Of a stretch of 64,000 nucleotides of DNA, positions 47,504 through 59,000 are shown in pieces. The first letter of the stretch is position 1; every line of letters starts with the position of its first letter. Position numbers and translations under genes: made by a program. Under the pieces are notes generated by a model. It was not told the origin of the DNA and made no database searches. It saw only the letters and a list, made by a program, of their open reading frames with translations. This stretch comes from Apiospora phragmitis (lineage: Eukaryota > Ascomycota > Sordariomycetes > Amphisphaeriales > Apiosporaceae): NCBI GenBank assembly GCA_038363925.1, contig JAQQWL010000005.1, forward strand, positions 2,046,001-2,110,000, given 5' to 3'.

Positions 47504-49519
47504 CTTGGGTGAGGATGGACCGGATTATACTATATCCGCTGGTCTGGCTACGGCGCGTAACAACTAGTGACTGGGTATATCAGGTACGAGTTGTGATGGG
47601 AGCCACCAAGAAGTCGAGTATAACGACAATGTTTATAATCCTACAGATGGAGTTGCAGTACCAACCTCTGGGGAATTCACAAAATAAGAAACGGCCAAGG
47701 ATGGAAACAATGATGTTGAACCCCGTGAGCACGCATTCCCGATGGGGAGGGATGGCGGCCATCGCTTACTTATCCCTGGCCGTGCTCGTCGTCCGAGCCG
47801 AACGGTAATTATTACCTTGGTAAAGCAGTTGTCCTCCCCACACACCCTCCCCGGTATGGCCGGTTGACCCCCTTCCGTGTGTTAGTGACGCAGATTCTCT
47901 CCACATCGTCCGCGTCAGAACGCTGACTACCCCGCCTGCTTTACCGTAGTGAGTACCTAAGCGATTAATTGCGACTAGCCAGCACATGTCGACTAATTAT
48001 AAGCACGGATAGATATACGATGCCCGTATGCAGGCAAATGACAGAAAGAGCATCATGTCTGCAAGTTGTCGGTCCCTGGTTCTCTGCAGCGAGGTTGGAA
48101 AGTTGAGCGGTATTTCCCAATTCGACTATCTCATATCGATAATGCACGCAAGGGCAGCTCTGCAATCTCCTTCATAGCCCCGTGAAACACCAAAATCCAA
48201 CCCTTGAGAATTACCATCTATCACTAACTGCTCACTTTTCACGACGGACCCGTGAGAACTTACGAACCAGCGATGAGAGAGGGTGTCCAGTGCAACAGCC
48301 ATTAGCGAAAAGGTGCAACGAAATAAACAGGTTCATGACTGTCTATTGGCCTCAGGAACGCGTTATTGAGCATGATTTCAATTACTATGCAGAAAACATG
48401 GTCGAAGTCTTTGGTAGCAGAGCAGATCAATAATTGGACAGACACAGTTTTATGTTGAAGACACATGTAGTAATCATTGGTTTTTTATTTGATTATTGAA
48501 CGGTAGCCTAGACAGGCCTTGCAAGACCTTCCGATACTTGCTATGTAACAGCCACTAGACACCACTTGGTCTCGTCTATGCTTCATACGTAACACAAAAT
48601 GTCGAGCATTGCTCATGGAACTCGACGTTGTCACGCAAGGGAAGGCTGCTGTCGACAGACCAATCCCACGCGCTCAAGTTACATTGAACGTGACATGTAA
48701 CGCAAGCTTGAAACCAGGATTGCAAGGCCTCAACCGGACCTAGACCTTTGCTGGATGTATCTAGATCATGTTAGCTTCAGTTCTCAAGAAGCAGTGAGCA
48801 ACATAATGTGATATGGAGTATGGGTTGTCAGAATATGTAAGAATTAAATATCACCTAACCATCCGATATAGCAAACCCCGGCGAGGGCGCCATCGGGCGG
48901 AATCAATCGCAAATTACCTCATCATTCAAGTGGGAAAATGTAAAGAAATGCGTAGAGCAAATGTGAAATGGCTTACCTTGATTAGTTTGACGACTGGTTT
49001 GAGAACCTGACACCCTGTAGGGAGAGATTATTGCAGTCAAGATGATGAGAAGAAGGGAAGACCTGCTGCCAAAAACTTTTGCTGCAAAAGGTTTTGTAGG
49101 AGGGCCGACCAATGAGAAGCTTGGACTCTGAAGGTGAGAGAAAGCATGGTGGGGTCCTCGTCAATTAAAATCTCTGCGGACCGGCAATTCGAAAGTCCGA
49201 CCAACTTTGACGCGACCCGCACTTCTTGCCAGCCATTTTCCAGTGTGGTTAGCTAGGGTTACGAATTTCAATTCCCACACTAGAAGATCTCCAGGTTGAA
49301 GATTGAGAGCCAGACAACATCTGACTTTGGAGGAAAGCCAACAACATCACGAATCGACACTTCACCCCGGTACCATAATCAGTACGTTTATAATTCCCCA
49401 ATCATCATCCGCGATTGTACATTTCTACAAATACGCCCATTCAGCCCGTGCCAAATTTTTCTGCCGTGTCGACGACCTCCAGCGCTGACTCCTGATCTCC
49501 TTTTTAGAACACCGTAAAA
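47504..49519. other. Divergent intergenic region (2.0 kb)
   Basis: It contains the promoters of the CoA-ligase-like gene (minus) and of eL14 (plus). I recognised no gene in it. The C/T-rich sequence just before eL14 (about 49470-49515) is typical of fungal ribosomal protein leaders. Confidence 0.5.
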
Positions 49520-50032
49520 ATGGGTGACGCTACCATTGTCGCATCGAACTGGCGCCTCGTCGAGGTTGGCCGTGTCATCCTCCTGCAGGGTAACGGCCCC
49601 TACGCCGGTCGTCTGGCCACTATCGTCGAGATCATCGACCACAAGCGAGTATGTTGAACCGGGACGTGTCGGAAGGAGAAGAGAAAGAACCAGGGAATTA
49701 ACACAGGTTTAATCTAGGTCCTGATCGACGGTCCCTCCTCAGACGAAAAGCTCGCTGTACCCAGACAAGCTATCTCCCTGTCCGACGCTCTGCTGGCTCC
49801 TTTCGTCATCGAGAAGCTGCCCCGTGCTGCCCGTACCGGTACCGTGAAGAAGTTCTGGGAGGAGGCCCAGATCGACGCAAAGTGGAAGGAGAGCAGCTGG
49901 GCCAAGCGCAAGGAACAGAACGAGCGCCGCCGGGTTCTGACCGACTTCGACCGCTTCAAGGTCATGCGCCTCAAGAAGCAGCGACGTTTCGAGCAGCGCA
50001 AGGCCCTGGCCAAGGTCAAGGCCTCGGCATAA
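49520..50032 (+). CDS. rpl14: 60S ribosomal protein eL14
   Basis: Exon 1 is 49520-49648 and exon 2 is 49718-50032, with intron 49649-49717 (GTATGT donor, CTAG acceptor); 147 residues. The N-terminal SH3-like/KOW-type half reads [20 protein letters not shown], followed by [17 protein letters not shown]. The basic C-terminal helix includes [20 protein letters not shown] and ends [14 protein letters not shown]. These are diagnostic of eL14, which sits near the 60S solvent side and contacts eL20 and eL6. The start is supported by the AAAA context and by the family N-terminus. It heads a run of three housekeeping genes on the same strand. Intact. Confidence 0.97.
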
Positions 50033-51111
50033 GGTGCACGAATGACGGGGAACGGGGTATAGATGGACAGTCACGACGACAGGCGAAATTCAAGCCTGTC
50101 GACTACTTGATACTACGGAAACTGGTCTCTGCACGAATCTCATGGGAATGGCGGTTGCTGGATTCCTTTGCGTCGTTTGGGAAAGACCTGTACGTCACAA
50201 CATCTCATATGGTGACCGGCGTCAAATGATAGGGAAATTCACACAACCAAAAAGAACACTGTCAATGCATTTTTTGGTCTTAAAGGGATATGAGCGGACT
50301 GGGTTTTAATGTCCGATAGAGAATTATCTTACGAGATAATCAAGCACTTTGATGCTTTCTTCGATGCAAATATTGATGCTTCTACGGTTCTGCTCTTGTC
50401 GCCACTCCTACTTCCCTTACATTGCCCGTAATATCGCCATTTGACATGCGCTGGATCTGCAAGTAAATAGACGGCCCTCCACGTCTAAGTAAAGGAGACA
50501 TCGACAGCCGCCAAGAGATCACGAGGACATGTTGCAGATACCATATCATGTAGGCCCAGTCTTACCCCAGAGCGTCAGTACATGTAGATTCGGTAGACTT
50601 GTGGTCACTCAATATCGGGCCAGAGACTGGACTGGATGCATTGAGAAACCGCTCAAAAGTTATGCATGTGGTCTTTGCATAAGTGACGATGAAGAAATGA
50701 TTATGCAATTTGGGGGGAGGGGGAGTGCACGAGCCATTATGAGCCAAATTGAACCCTACTCACAACTTTTCTCTTGAGGAATTCGAAGTAGCCAATCCCC
50801 GACCCGTCGAACGAATCAACCCCGCTAGGTTACTTGGAAGATAACTTCAGATCTAAGTAGGTACGTTATAGCATTTTTTGGTCGACAGTCTCCAGGAACA
50901 TCTAAATTGTAAGACAACGGAGTGTTTGTGTGCTGTTTCTGTGTGGTTGCGACCTGAGGGGCAGCTCTGCTTTTTGCCTAGCTACAAGCCCTTTTTTTCC
51001 TGCGCAATCGCCAAGTCTGTGTGTTCGGCGATTTCCAGCTCGAAATTCAGTTGAGCAAAACCAAAAAAGACACCAAAAAGCTGACCACCACTCCCATTCA
51101 CAGCAGCAAAT
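50033..51111. other. Spacer and NAC alpha promoter (1.1 kb)
   Basis: It lies between eL14 and NAC alpha on the same strand. The last 70 bases are rich in A and CA, consistent with the leader of a highly translated gene. Nothing else was recognised. Confidence 0.5.
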
Positions 51112-51993
51112 ATGGCCAACCCCCGTGTCGAAGAACTCCCCGACGAGGAGACCCAGAACCGCCCCCAGGTCGAGGAGGAAGATGACAGCTCCGACTCTGA
51201 GATCGAGGCTGGTGACGAGAGCGGTCCCTCTGGCTCGACCCAGGTCATTCACTCCCGCAACGAGAAGAAGGCTCGCAAGGCCATTGAGAAGCTTCAGCTC
51301 AAGCGCATCGGTGGCATCACCCGTGTGACCCTCCGCCGCCCGAAGAACGTGAGTGTTATTACGTCCCAGGCACAAATGCCAAAAAAGCCATTTATTGCAT
51401 GGCAGTTGCTGGCTCTTGAGAGCTCAGCTTGGCAAGAGGGGTGGCCTTGACATGGAGACTTGTTGATTTCTCCCCAAACATTCTTCAGTGTTGCGCGGCG
51501 ATTGGAAAAGGTCAATCTTGCAATGGATAGTGTACTGATGAAATACTCGCCTTAGATCCTCTTCGTCATCAACAGCCCCGAGGTCTACAAGTCCCCCAAC
51601 AGCAATACCTACATGTGAGTAGTACAGCCATTCGGGTCATATTCTAGAGCTCAAGCTAATGTTCTGTCCAGCGTCTTCGGTGAGGCTAAGATTGAGGACC
51701 TGAACTCCGCTGCCCAGCAGGCTGCTGCTCAGCAGCTCGCCCAGGCTGGTGGTGAGCACGACCACGCCGGTCACGACCACGCTGGCCACGACCACGGCAA
51801 GGCTGTCGAGGGCGAGGCCAAGAAGGAGGAAGAAGAGGAGGATGACGACGAGGAGGTCGACGCCGATGGTCTGGAGGACAAGGACATTGAGCTGGTGATG
51901 ACCCAGGCCAACGTCTCTCGCAAGAAGGCCATCAACGCCCTCAAGGAGAACGACAATGATATTGTCAATTCAATCATGGCTCTCAGCGTTTAA
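51112..51993 (+). CDS. egd2: Nascent polypeptide-associated complex subunit alpha
   Basis: Exons 51112-51348, 51556-51614 and 51672-51993; 205 residues. After an acidic N-terminus the NAC domain spans about residues 48-113 ([20 protein letters not shown], then [20 protein letters not shown], then [16 protein letters not shown]). A UBA domain ends the protein, at about 166-205 ([20 protein letters not shown]...). Between the two are a His/Asp/Gly repeat at about 128-140 ([13 protein letters not shown]) and a Glu/Asp-rich stretch. NAC alpha/beta heterodimers bind emerging chains at the ribosome tunnel and keep SRP specific. This location of the gene beside eL14 fits shared high expression, although no shared control element was seen. 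Intact. Confidence 0.98.
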
Positions 51994-52616
51994 GGTGTTC
52001 CGGACCGGGTTAAAGACTTGGGAGTCAAGGTTAGGGCCTCAACTGTCGAGTCTCTAGATGCATTACGGCCAGGAAGATTCTCGCTTGGGAAATAAAACAA
52101 CGGGACAACTGCTACTTGCATTCGATGTTACAGCACCTTGAGTGTGATGAGAAATGTGAACCAATAAATCAAGTTCTAAAGCGAATCCTCTCTGCGTACT
52201 GACTTCCGGTGAATCCATTAAGTCTTCTGAAGACGATGTAGCTGTCTTGCCTAACAGCTCCGGTATGGTATCTGAAACTCCAATTCTAAAGCAGAACCAT
52301 GCGGCTACTATATGTTATGCTTCTGCCTAGTTGTGTATCAATTGCGTGCCCTGAAATGCTGCTGTAATATCGTGAGCAGCCCACCTGTTTGCGAGCAGAT
52401 CCAGACCTGCTTACTTAGCATTGGCCTTGTTAGGTCGGGTCCGGGCTGGGTCGGCTATTCTAGGAAGGAGTGGCTGTGAAATGTTTCAGGCCGCCACAAT
52501 CTGGGAAGCTGTTGGAGCTGCTAGCAAACCTTCGACTCTTCGGCAAAGCCAGCAAGCAACGACGAATGTGAATTGCTTCAATCTCTCCACTCCATACCTC
52601 ACATACCATCAGAAAA
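51994..52616. other. Spacer between NAC alpha and ATP synthase subunit d genes (623 bp)
   Basis: It holds the end of the NAC alpha transcript and the promoter and leader of the ATP synthase gene. No specific element was recognised. Confidence 0.5.
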
Positions 52617-53440
52617 ATGGCAGCAGTAAGTCCACCCTGATCAATTGAAGTATTCAGATGCTCTATATAACAGTCCGACCGTCCTCCGCCTCTCCAATTA
52701 AGCCGCCGATTCCTCTCAACAAAACCATGTCCGGGATTGCAATCATGAGCTAATTTTCCCTCTTCCCTCCCGAACAGCGAAGCGCCGCCCTCAAGCTCGA
52801 CTGGGCCAAAGTGACCTCCTCCCTCGGCCTTCGTGGTCAGACGGTCGCCTCTCTCCAGGCTTTCAAGCAACGCAACGAGAACGCCCGCCGCAAGGTCCAG
52901 GTGCTGTCCGAGCAGGCCACCACCGTCGATTTCGCCCACTACCGCGGCGTCCTGAAGAACCAGGCCGTTGTCGACGAGATTGAGAAGCGCTTCAAGGAGT
53001 TCAAGCCCGCGACCTACGACCTCTCGCGCCAGCTTAAGGCCATCGAGACCTTCGAGGTCGAGGCTGTCAAGAATGCCCAGGCTACCAAGGAGAAGGTCGA
53101 CCTCGAGCTGAAGGACCTTGAGAAGACGCTGCAGAACATCGAGCAGGCCCGACCTTTCGACGAGCTCACTGTGGTACGTGCTGCTCCTCCACCTCTAGCC
53201 TCCGCTGCTTTGGTTCGGATGAAGAGAAGTAAGAATAGTGAGACTAATCACACTGTGAACCACTACAGGACGAAGTCGCTGCTGCCGAGCCCTCGATCGA
53301 CGAGAAGACCGCCAAGCTGGTTTCCAAGGGTCGCTGGAACGTTCCGGGCTACAAGGTTTGTTCCAATCTATCGGTTCCGACTCTGCTATTTGTTGCTAAT
53401 CGCTTTACAGGAAAAATTCGGCGATCTCTCCGTACTATAG
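52617..53440 (+). CDS. atp7: Mitochondrial F1Fo-ATP synthase subunit d
   Basis: Four exons: 52617-52625 (only MAA), 52778-53173, 53269-53355 and 53411-53440 (the last nine residues and the stop); 173 residues. The sequence begins [20 protein letters not shown]. It continues with a helical peripheral-stalk body ([40 protein letters not shown]) and ends in [16 protein letters not shown], the fungal Atp7 signature. Subunit d links the peripheral stalk to the F1 head in the mitochondrial matrix. The first coding exon is only nine bases long, and gene finders tend to miss it. It has a strong GTAAGT donor and the AAAA start context. Intact. Confidence 0.97.
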
Positions 53441-56400
53441 ACGTCCCGCTGCGACAACTCATTCTTCCATTTCATACGTGTACTCTAGCATTGTAGATAG
53501 CAAGCCAGGAAGAAGTGTCGGCAGAGTAGAGCCGATCGGTCAATCGAGAAATATCCTTATTTTTCCCAACCGAATTCGTCTCTGGGTAGTTTCGCTCACC
53601 CTAGACCACCGGAGCTAATACACAGGTCTCGACACGAACCACTCTTACGATCATACACGGGAGCGATCCATTACTTATCACCGAAGGTACGTTGCGCTCC
53701 TCTGGCTGTACAACGCATGCCACTTTCTTCTACTTTTTGACATGATGTATTGCAAAATGTATTTGCTACTTCAGAGCTTGCTTCGGCTTGCCATGAGACA
53801 ACTTTTCACCATTGCCCTGATCAAATCCACCACTTTCACAATTTATGAAGAACGCGTACCCAAGAGCAACCTCGCTAACTTACAAGGTTTATGAACTCCA
53901 TTCGATGTTGTAAGTTGCAGACCAACAACATATACATGACCGGACGCCAATTTGATAAATTGGGCCATGGCCACTTGCTCCAGGGGCGTTGACCATGTCG
54001 CTGCAACGTCTCAGCTGTGATGTGGATAGGATCTTGTGATTGTCCCTGTCGAGATTGCATATTCCTACTAGCCCCTGGGGCCCTTTGGCCACACTCACTG
54101 TGACGAAAAGTATAGGTCTTCTCTAAATCGACTATTCTTACAATACGAATGCGATTGGCAATGGAATACCTGTGCCACGCACCCAACCCCTTAGTATCGT
54201 CAGGACCGGGGCTTTACTCGGGAGTAAACTGTTTGATTTTGCAGGGTATTAGCAGGCCATATCCAAGCCTATCGTCGGCAATCAGGAAGATAATGAAAGC
54301 AATTCCCTAGGTTATACGATTTGCTAATTACCAAACATGCTTGTCAACATCATCACAAGGGAGGAGTGGCTTGCAAATGCCGCCAAACAGCACTCATATC
54401 CGCATCAATCAAGAGTTTCCAGGCGGACATATCACCTGCAGCATCTGGCAGCCGGCCATTGGCATACACGCCACCCCCCTTTCGTCAGTGACCACGACTT
54501 CTGGCAGGGAAGCACTAGGTAGGCATGTCTGCGCAGCCGAAGGGCCCGCATCGGCGATCTCACTGCCCTTTTCGAGGAGCATACGTCCAAGTCGCGAACT
54601 TCACGAAACACAATAGACAGTCTCCTTTTTCTCGATTTCTCGACGCCGGCGCTTTGGTTCATGGTGCCAAATCCTTCCAGGGCCAGATCCACACTCTTTG
54701 CCCAGATTCGTCCGAGCTAGAAGTTCCCGTTAGTTTACCTCGAATGTCAATAGTTACAGAAAAGGGGCAGTCCTTCACGAGTTTGTCTCGGCCGTTCCAT
54801 AGACAAGAGGGGGTGCAGTCCCGCGCATCTACGGTCGGTGCCTGAGAGTCTTGTCGGTGTCTAGTACCTGCCTCTTTCTATATTCTCGGGGGCCTCGAAC
54901 AAGGCAGCCCCGGCTCTACCATCGAACAATCTGCACTCACGCTAGCTAGTACATCAACCGGTTCACAGACCAACGAGAAGCTGAGGGGGCCTTGGGTATC
55001 AACCTGAATATTGGACCTCACGATTGTGGACTTTGGGGGGTGGGGGCGAGAACAGACATTTGGAAAGGGGCAACGAAATGTGCATGCTACCTAGTGCTGG
55101 CGATCCTTTGACTGCTGGCCCCCGAGTCCGTCCGTTGCTCGAGTAACTCGGCCATTTCCATTTCTCAACATATACGAGGGAGGCCCTCACACATATTTCA
55201 GCATATACCTTCTTGGCTTTCTCGGTGAAGCTCGCGATAGGTGTTCGTGTTGTGACAACAAAGCCCGCGCCAGACAGCATTGTATAGAGACGATATATCC
55301 ATTCCAGCTATACGTTCGTGTATCATTGTAGCAGGGACAATAAAAGGCAGTCAGTCGCACTCCTGGTTCTCATTCACAAAACTTGTTCATACCACCACCC
55401 CTATTTCTATACCAAATATGTCTCAAACGATGAGAGGAGACGGTCCACGAAAAACGAGCCAAGCAAAATCTGATCTCGGTCGCTACGAGTACGTGCTAGT
55501 TTAGTTTACGAGGCATAAGTATAAGACAGTGCCACTTGAGCGCGTGGTCCAGGAACGATATGTCGCCTAAAATTGCGATGGAAATGCGCCTACCCTGTAG
55601 CTCCAAGCTCTTCTCTTCTGTTTTCCCTCTTTATGTCAGGATTCTGGCATACCTACAGGCTTACCAGTTGTTCACTTCCTTACAATGTGTGCATACGCTC
55701 TACGTCCATTATTTCTTGTGGCTCAAACGAGTAATTTCATAATATGAAACCTTGCTTAACTTTCGCACAGGTCTTGTTCGAGTATAAGGTCGGTCGGATA
55801 GGGGCTATATAAGGGGATGGGCTTTTCTTCCTTGGTCGGGACCACGAGTTTGGTCGCCGGATTTGCCGCTGTTGGCCAGTGAGGGTTTGTAGTGAAGGTA
55901 GGTTGATGAGACCTGACCTCAGAGTTAATGCTCGGTCGGTCAAGTATGTTAGGTATACTATTCTAGTGAACGCGCGAAAATGGGGCATTATTACATGGAG
56001 GATCTAGGTACGGTAACGACAGACAATTTGACAGGTTAGTCGAGGTCATCCTCAAGTATATGCGTTTCGGACATCACCCGAAAGAACGCCAGGGACGGGA
56101 TACTTGTGTTGTTTGGATCGCTGGCTAAAGCTTCTGAAGCCGGCGAGCATGGGAAAGTAAATGCATCGCATTCGATCGCGGAACGAATGTGGTGGTGTAG
56201 GTTCGCTGCGAATTACATATATTGTTTTCGGAAACGACGGGTCGATGTTGTTGTTGACCCGGAGAGTTGGAGATGGTGATAGAAGGGTTTATATGTAGGT
56301 AGAACCAATCACCCCGACGAATGGCCCGGACTGCCAGTACAGTTTCGGTATGAGGCCGCAAATATTCGCCGTCAGGATGACATGAAGGTTTGGGGTAGAA

Positions 56401-59000
56401 TACATTGCAGTCCTTCGTGGTTACTTCGAATCGCGTTGCTCGCAGGGGATATTGCCGTTCAGTACGCGAATGTGTAGTATGCTTGTTTCCATCTTGCTCA
56501 TGATCATGTCCGGTATGGTTGACAGAGTACTTGCTGGAAAACTGCCGGATGTTAAGGTTAGGTAGTTGCTTCTTGATCGGTGGCTGTTTAAGTTTGTTTG
56601 CAATTCGAAACCCCTGCAGAGATTAGGGAGCTCAAAACCATAGCCACCGCGCATGCAGCATGCCTGCGGAATTCCCATTGTGATGCAGAAGATAAAACAG
56701 GAACAAGAAAAGGGACACGGTTGTCACAGTTTGTCATGACAAGGGCCCTTCCCCCTTTCCCTCACTTCGCGACAACTCTAGCACACCGGAACTCAGGCTG
56801 GCTACCTAGTCGTTGCATGCTTCGTTTCTTCAGAACTGGCCAATTGATGTCTTCGTAGTTTACACCAAAGACGACCCTGGGCCTGGCCTACTGAATACAA
56901 AGAAGAGGGGGGACGGGAGGGGGGTATCCGCGAAGGTCCAGTTTCTCAAGAGTGCCAGCCAATCAGGGGGCTTGTTTAGCTCGGGCTTCCGGTCCGAGGC
57001 TACCCATCTCAGAGCATCGACCCGTGCCGTGAGCCAACTGGTGACTGGCCTAACGTACCGTCCCGACTTACTTCAGTGCCCAGAAGACATGGATAAGGCG
57101 CCTCTGCGACTCGCAGCTTTCGTAGCTTGTAGTTTCTGGGTGGATCTAAGATCAGATCAGATCAGATGTAGCCTTAACTGGTTGCCTTAAGACACATTGC
57201 GCCCCTGAGTACTAAACACCACATCGAGCCGTATGATGGTGTTCGATTGGGCGCATGAGGTCGTCGCCCCAGGTTAATGAGAACAGAAACCTGGAGTCTA
57301 GATTGCCCGCGGCCTTTCCCTCCCCCTTGCACGCCGAAAGGCACCGGGAACCTTCCGTAGGAACCTTTGCGAAGCAAGCCTTCTATCGATCACGATGGAG
57401 GTCCAGAGGACATTGCTCCATGTTGGGGACTGGTGGAGTCAGCGGCAAGTGGCAAGGGCGCTTCAACCAAGCCCCCGGGGTCAAGATCAAGACTACATAT
57501 CATAATACAAGGTAGCGGCAGCATGCTTCTGAGCATGCGACTCAGAATATTGTGACAGGGCGTTTGCAAATGGCCATCCAGGCAGCCAGGGCATTCCTGT
57601 CATCAATGTCTAGCCCCAGGCTGCCGGGGTATCAGTAGCTATCGGAGAGTTCTCGATAGGTACCCACAACTGAGATCCATGGACTCTGGCATAGGAATTA
57701 AAGGCTTCTGGGCCGTTGTAATAGCGATCGCCACTGTGTAACCGTGAGACGGCTACATGAAGCCGGCAGCCGGGCAAAGAAGGCAATCTTCTGGGCAATC
57801 AAGCAATGCCATCAAAGCATGGGCGAGGCCTAGGACTGTTCTAGACAAAAAGGTAGATGAACAGAGTAGTTGTCGATTATTGGCTGATTATTCCCGGACG
57901 AAGGTCTCCAAGGACAGAAGTAACACAGACAACAGATGGTCGAGGAAAATCTGATCCGTATCAATCTTGGAAACAGATGTGACGATCCTCCCCTCGCGTG
58001 GATTTCTCTCGGCGAACAAAGGAACAAAGTCGGATTCTTTCCCTGGTAGTAATGATCGGAGTTGACCTTTCGACCGATGATGGAGGACTGACAGCATCAC
58101 CGATAAGACGAAACTATGGAAGCAAGAGACATGGCACCATTGCCCCAACTACATGTTGGGGCCATCTGCATAGCAGGTGAACCGTGAGATGGGCAGATAG
58201 GTTGTGTAGTTGGGCGGAAGCTAAAATGTCTGTTGACGGCCGCAGGGCAAAGGTAATAATAACAACGGTCGATGTATGTAAGTATCCATGGGGTTACCTT
58301 CTCGGCTCCTCCAATTGCTCCCTTACAATAAGTGAAGTGACGATTAGTACCAGACAGTGCCGTACCGTATCACGTACTGTCCGTTACTCGCCACCCACGC
58401 CATCGAAGCCTCTCCCAGATCACGATGCGGTTTTGCCATCGGGGATAGCCTTCCAAGGATGTTTTGTCATTAGATATTGATTGTAACGGCAATTCTACAC
58501 CGCGTTAGTATTCTGCCCATTCTGTCTTCTCCGGTGTCTTGCCAGTTCCAAACGAAATGGTACTGGGTCGGGGTTCTTGTAAGTTGAGGTCAAGTCAGGC
58601 CAGGTCAGTTCAATAAAGAAACCCTTGGCTTTTGAGTTGCAATAACTCAACCCAGCACTGGACTTTGCTTAAGGTATTGGGCCAAGCGCTAGAGACATTC
58701 GGACGCCTAACCGAGCCCCCATCCAACCAATCAGCACCCGGGCTAGCCACTGCTGCTGCCTCCATGTTTGGCTTGCTCAGGTCTCGGGCTCTAGGGCATT
58801 GATATCCCTCAGGCACGTTATGATGTCTTTTCTGTACTTGTAATTTGTTGCTGCCCGGCTGCTGCCGCTGCCGTAGGCTTCTTATTGCCCTTTATGGTTC
58901 CATTCCCGTGGGCATTGTATTGGCGAAACTGCTCCATCGAATTGAATTGGACCATGCCTACCTAAATCCGCCAAGCGGCGTAACCACTTGTCAGTCTGCC
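53441..59000. other. Gene-poor tract (5.6 kb)
   Basis: No recognisable gene. A candidate short frame starts at ATG 55418 after a C/A-rich leader-like stretch and has a GTACGT donor-like site after 26 codons; it could be a first exon but no second exon was found. A GATCA repeat occurs near 57150-57166. The remainder shows only short random frames on both strands. Confidence 0.45.

Noticed and set aside
46873..47808. 311-codon plus-strand frame
   Set aside because: Antisense of the CoA-ligase-like gene, crosses its introns and promoter, and is Arg-rich.
55418..55504. Possible first exon of a small gene (MSQTMRGDGPRKTSQAKSDL)
   Set aside because: The leader and start look reasonable and a GTACGT donor follows, but no second exon could be identified.
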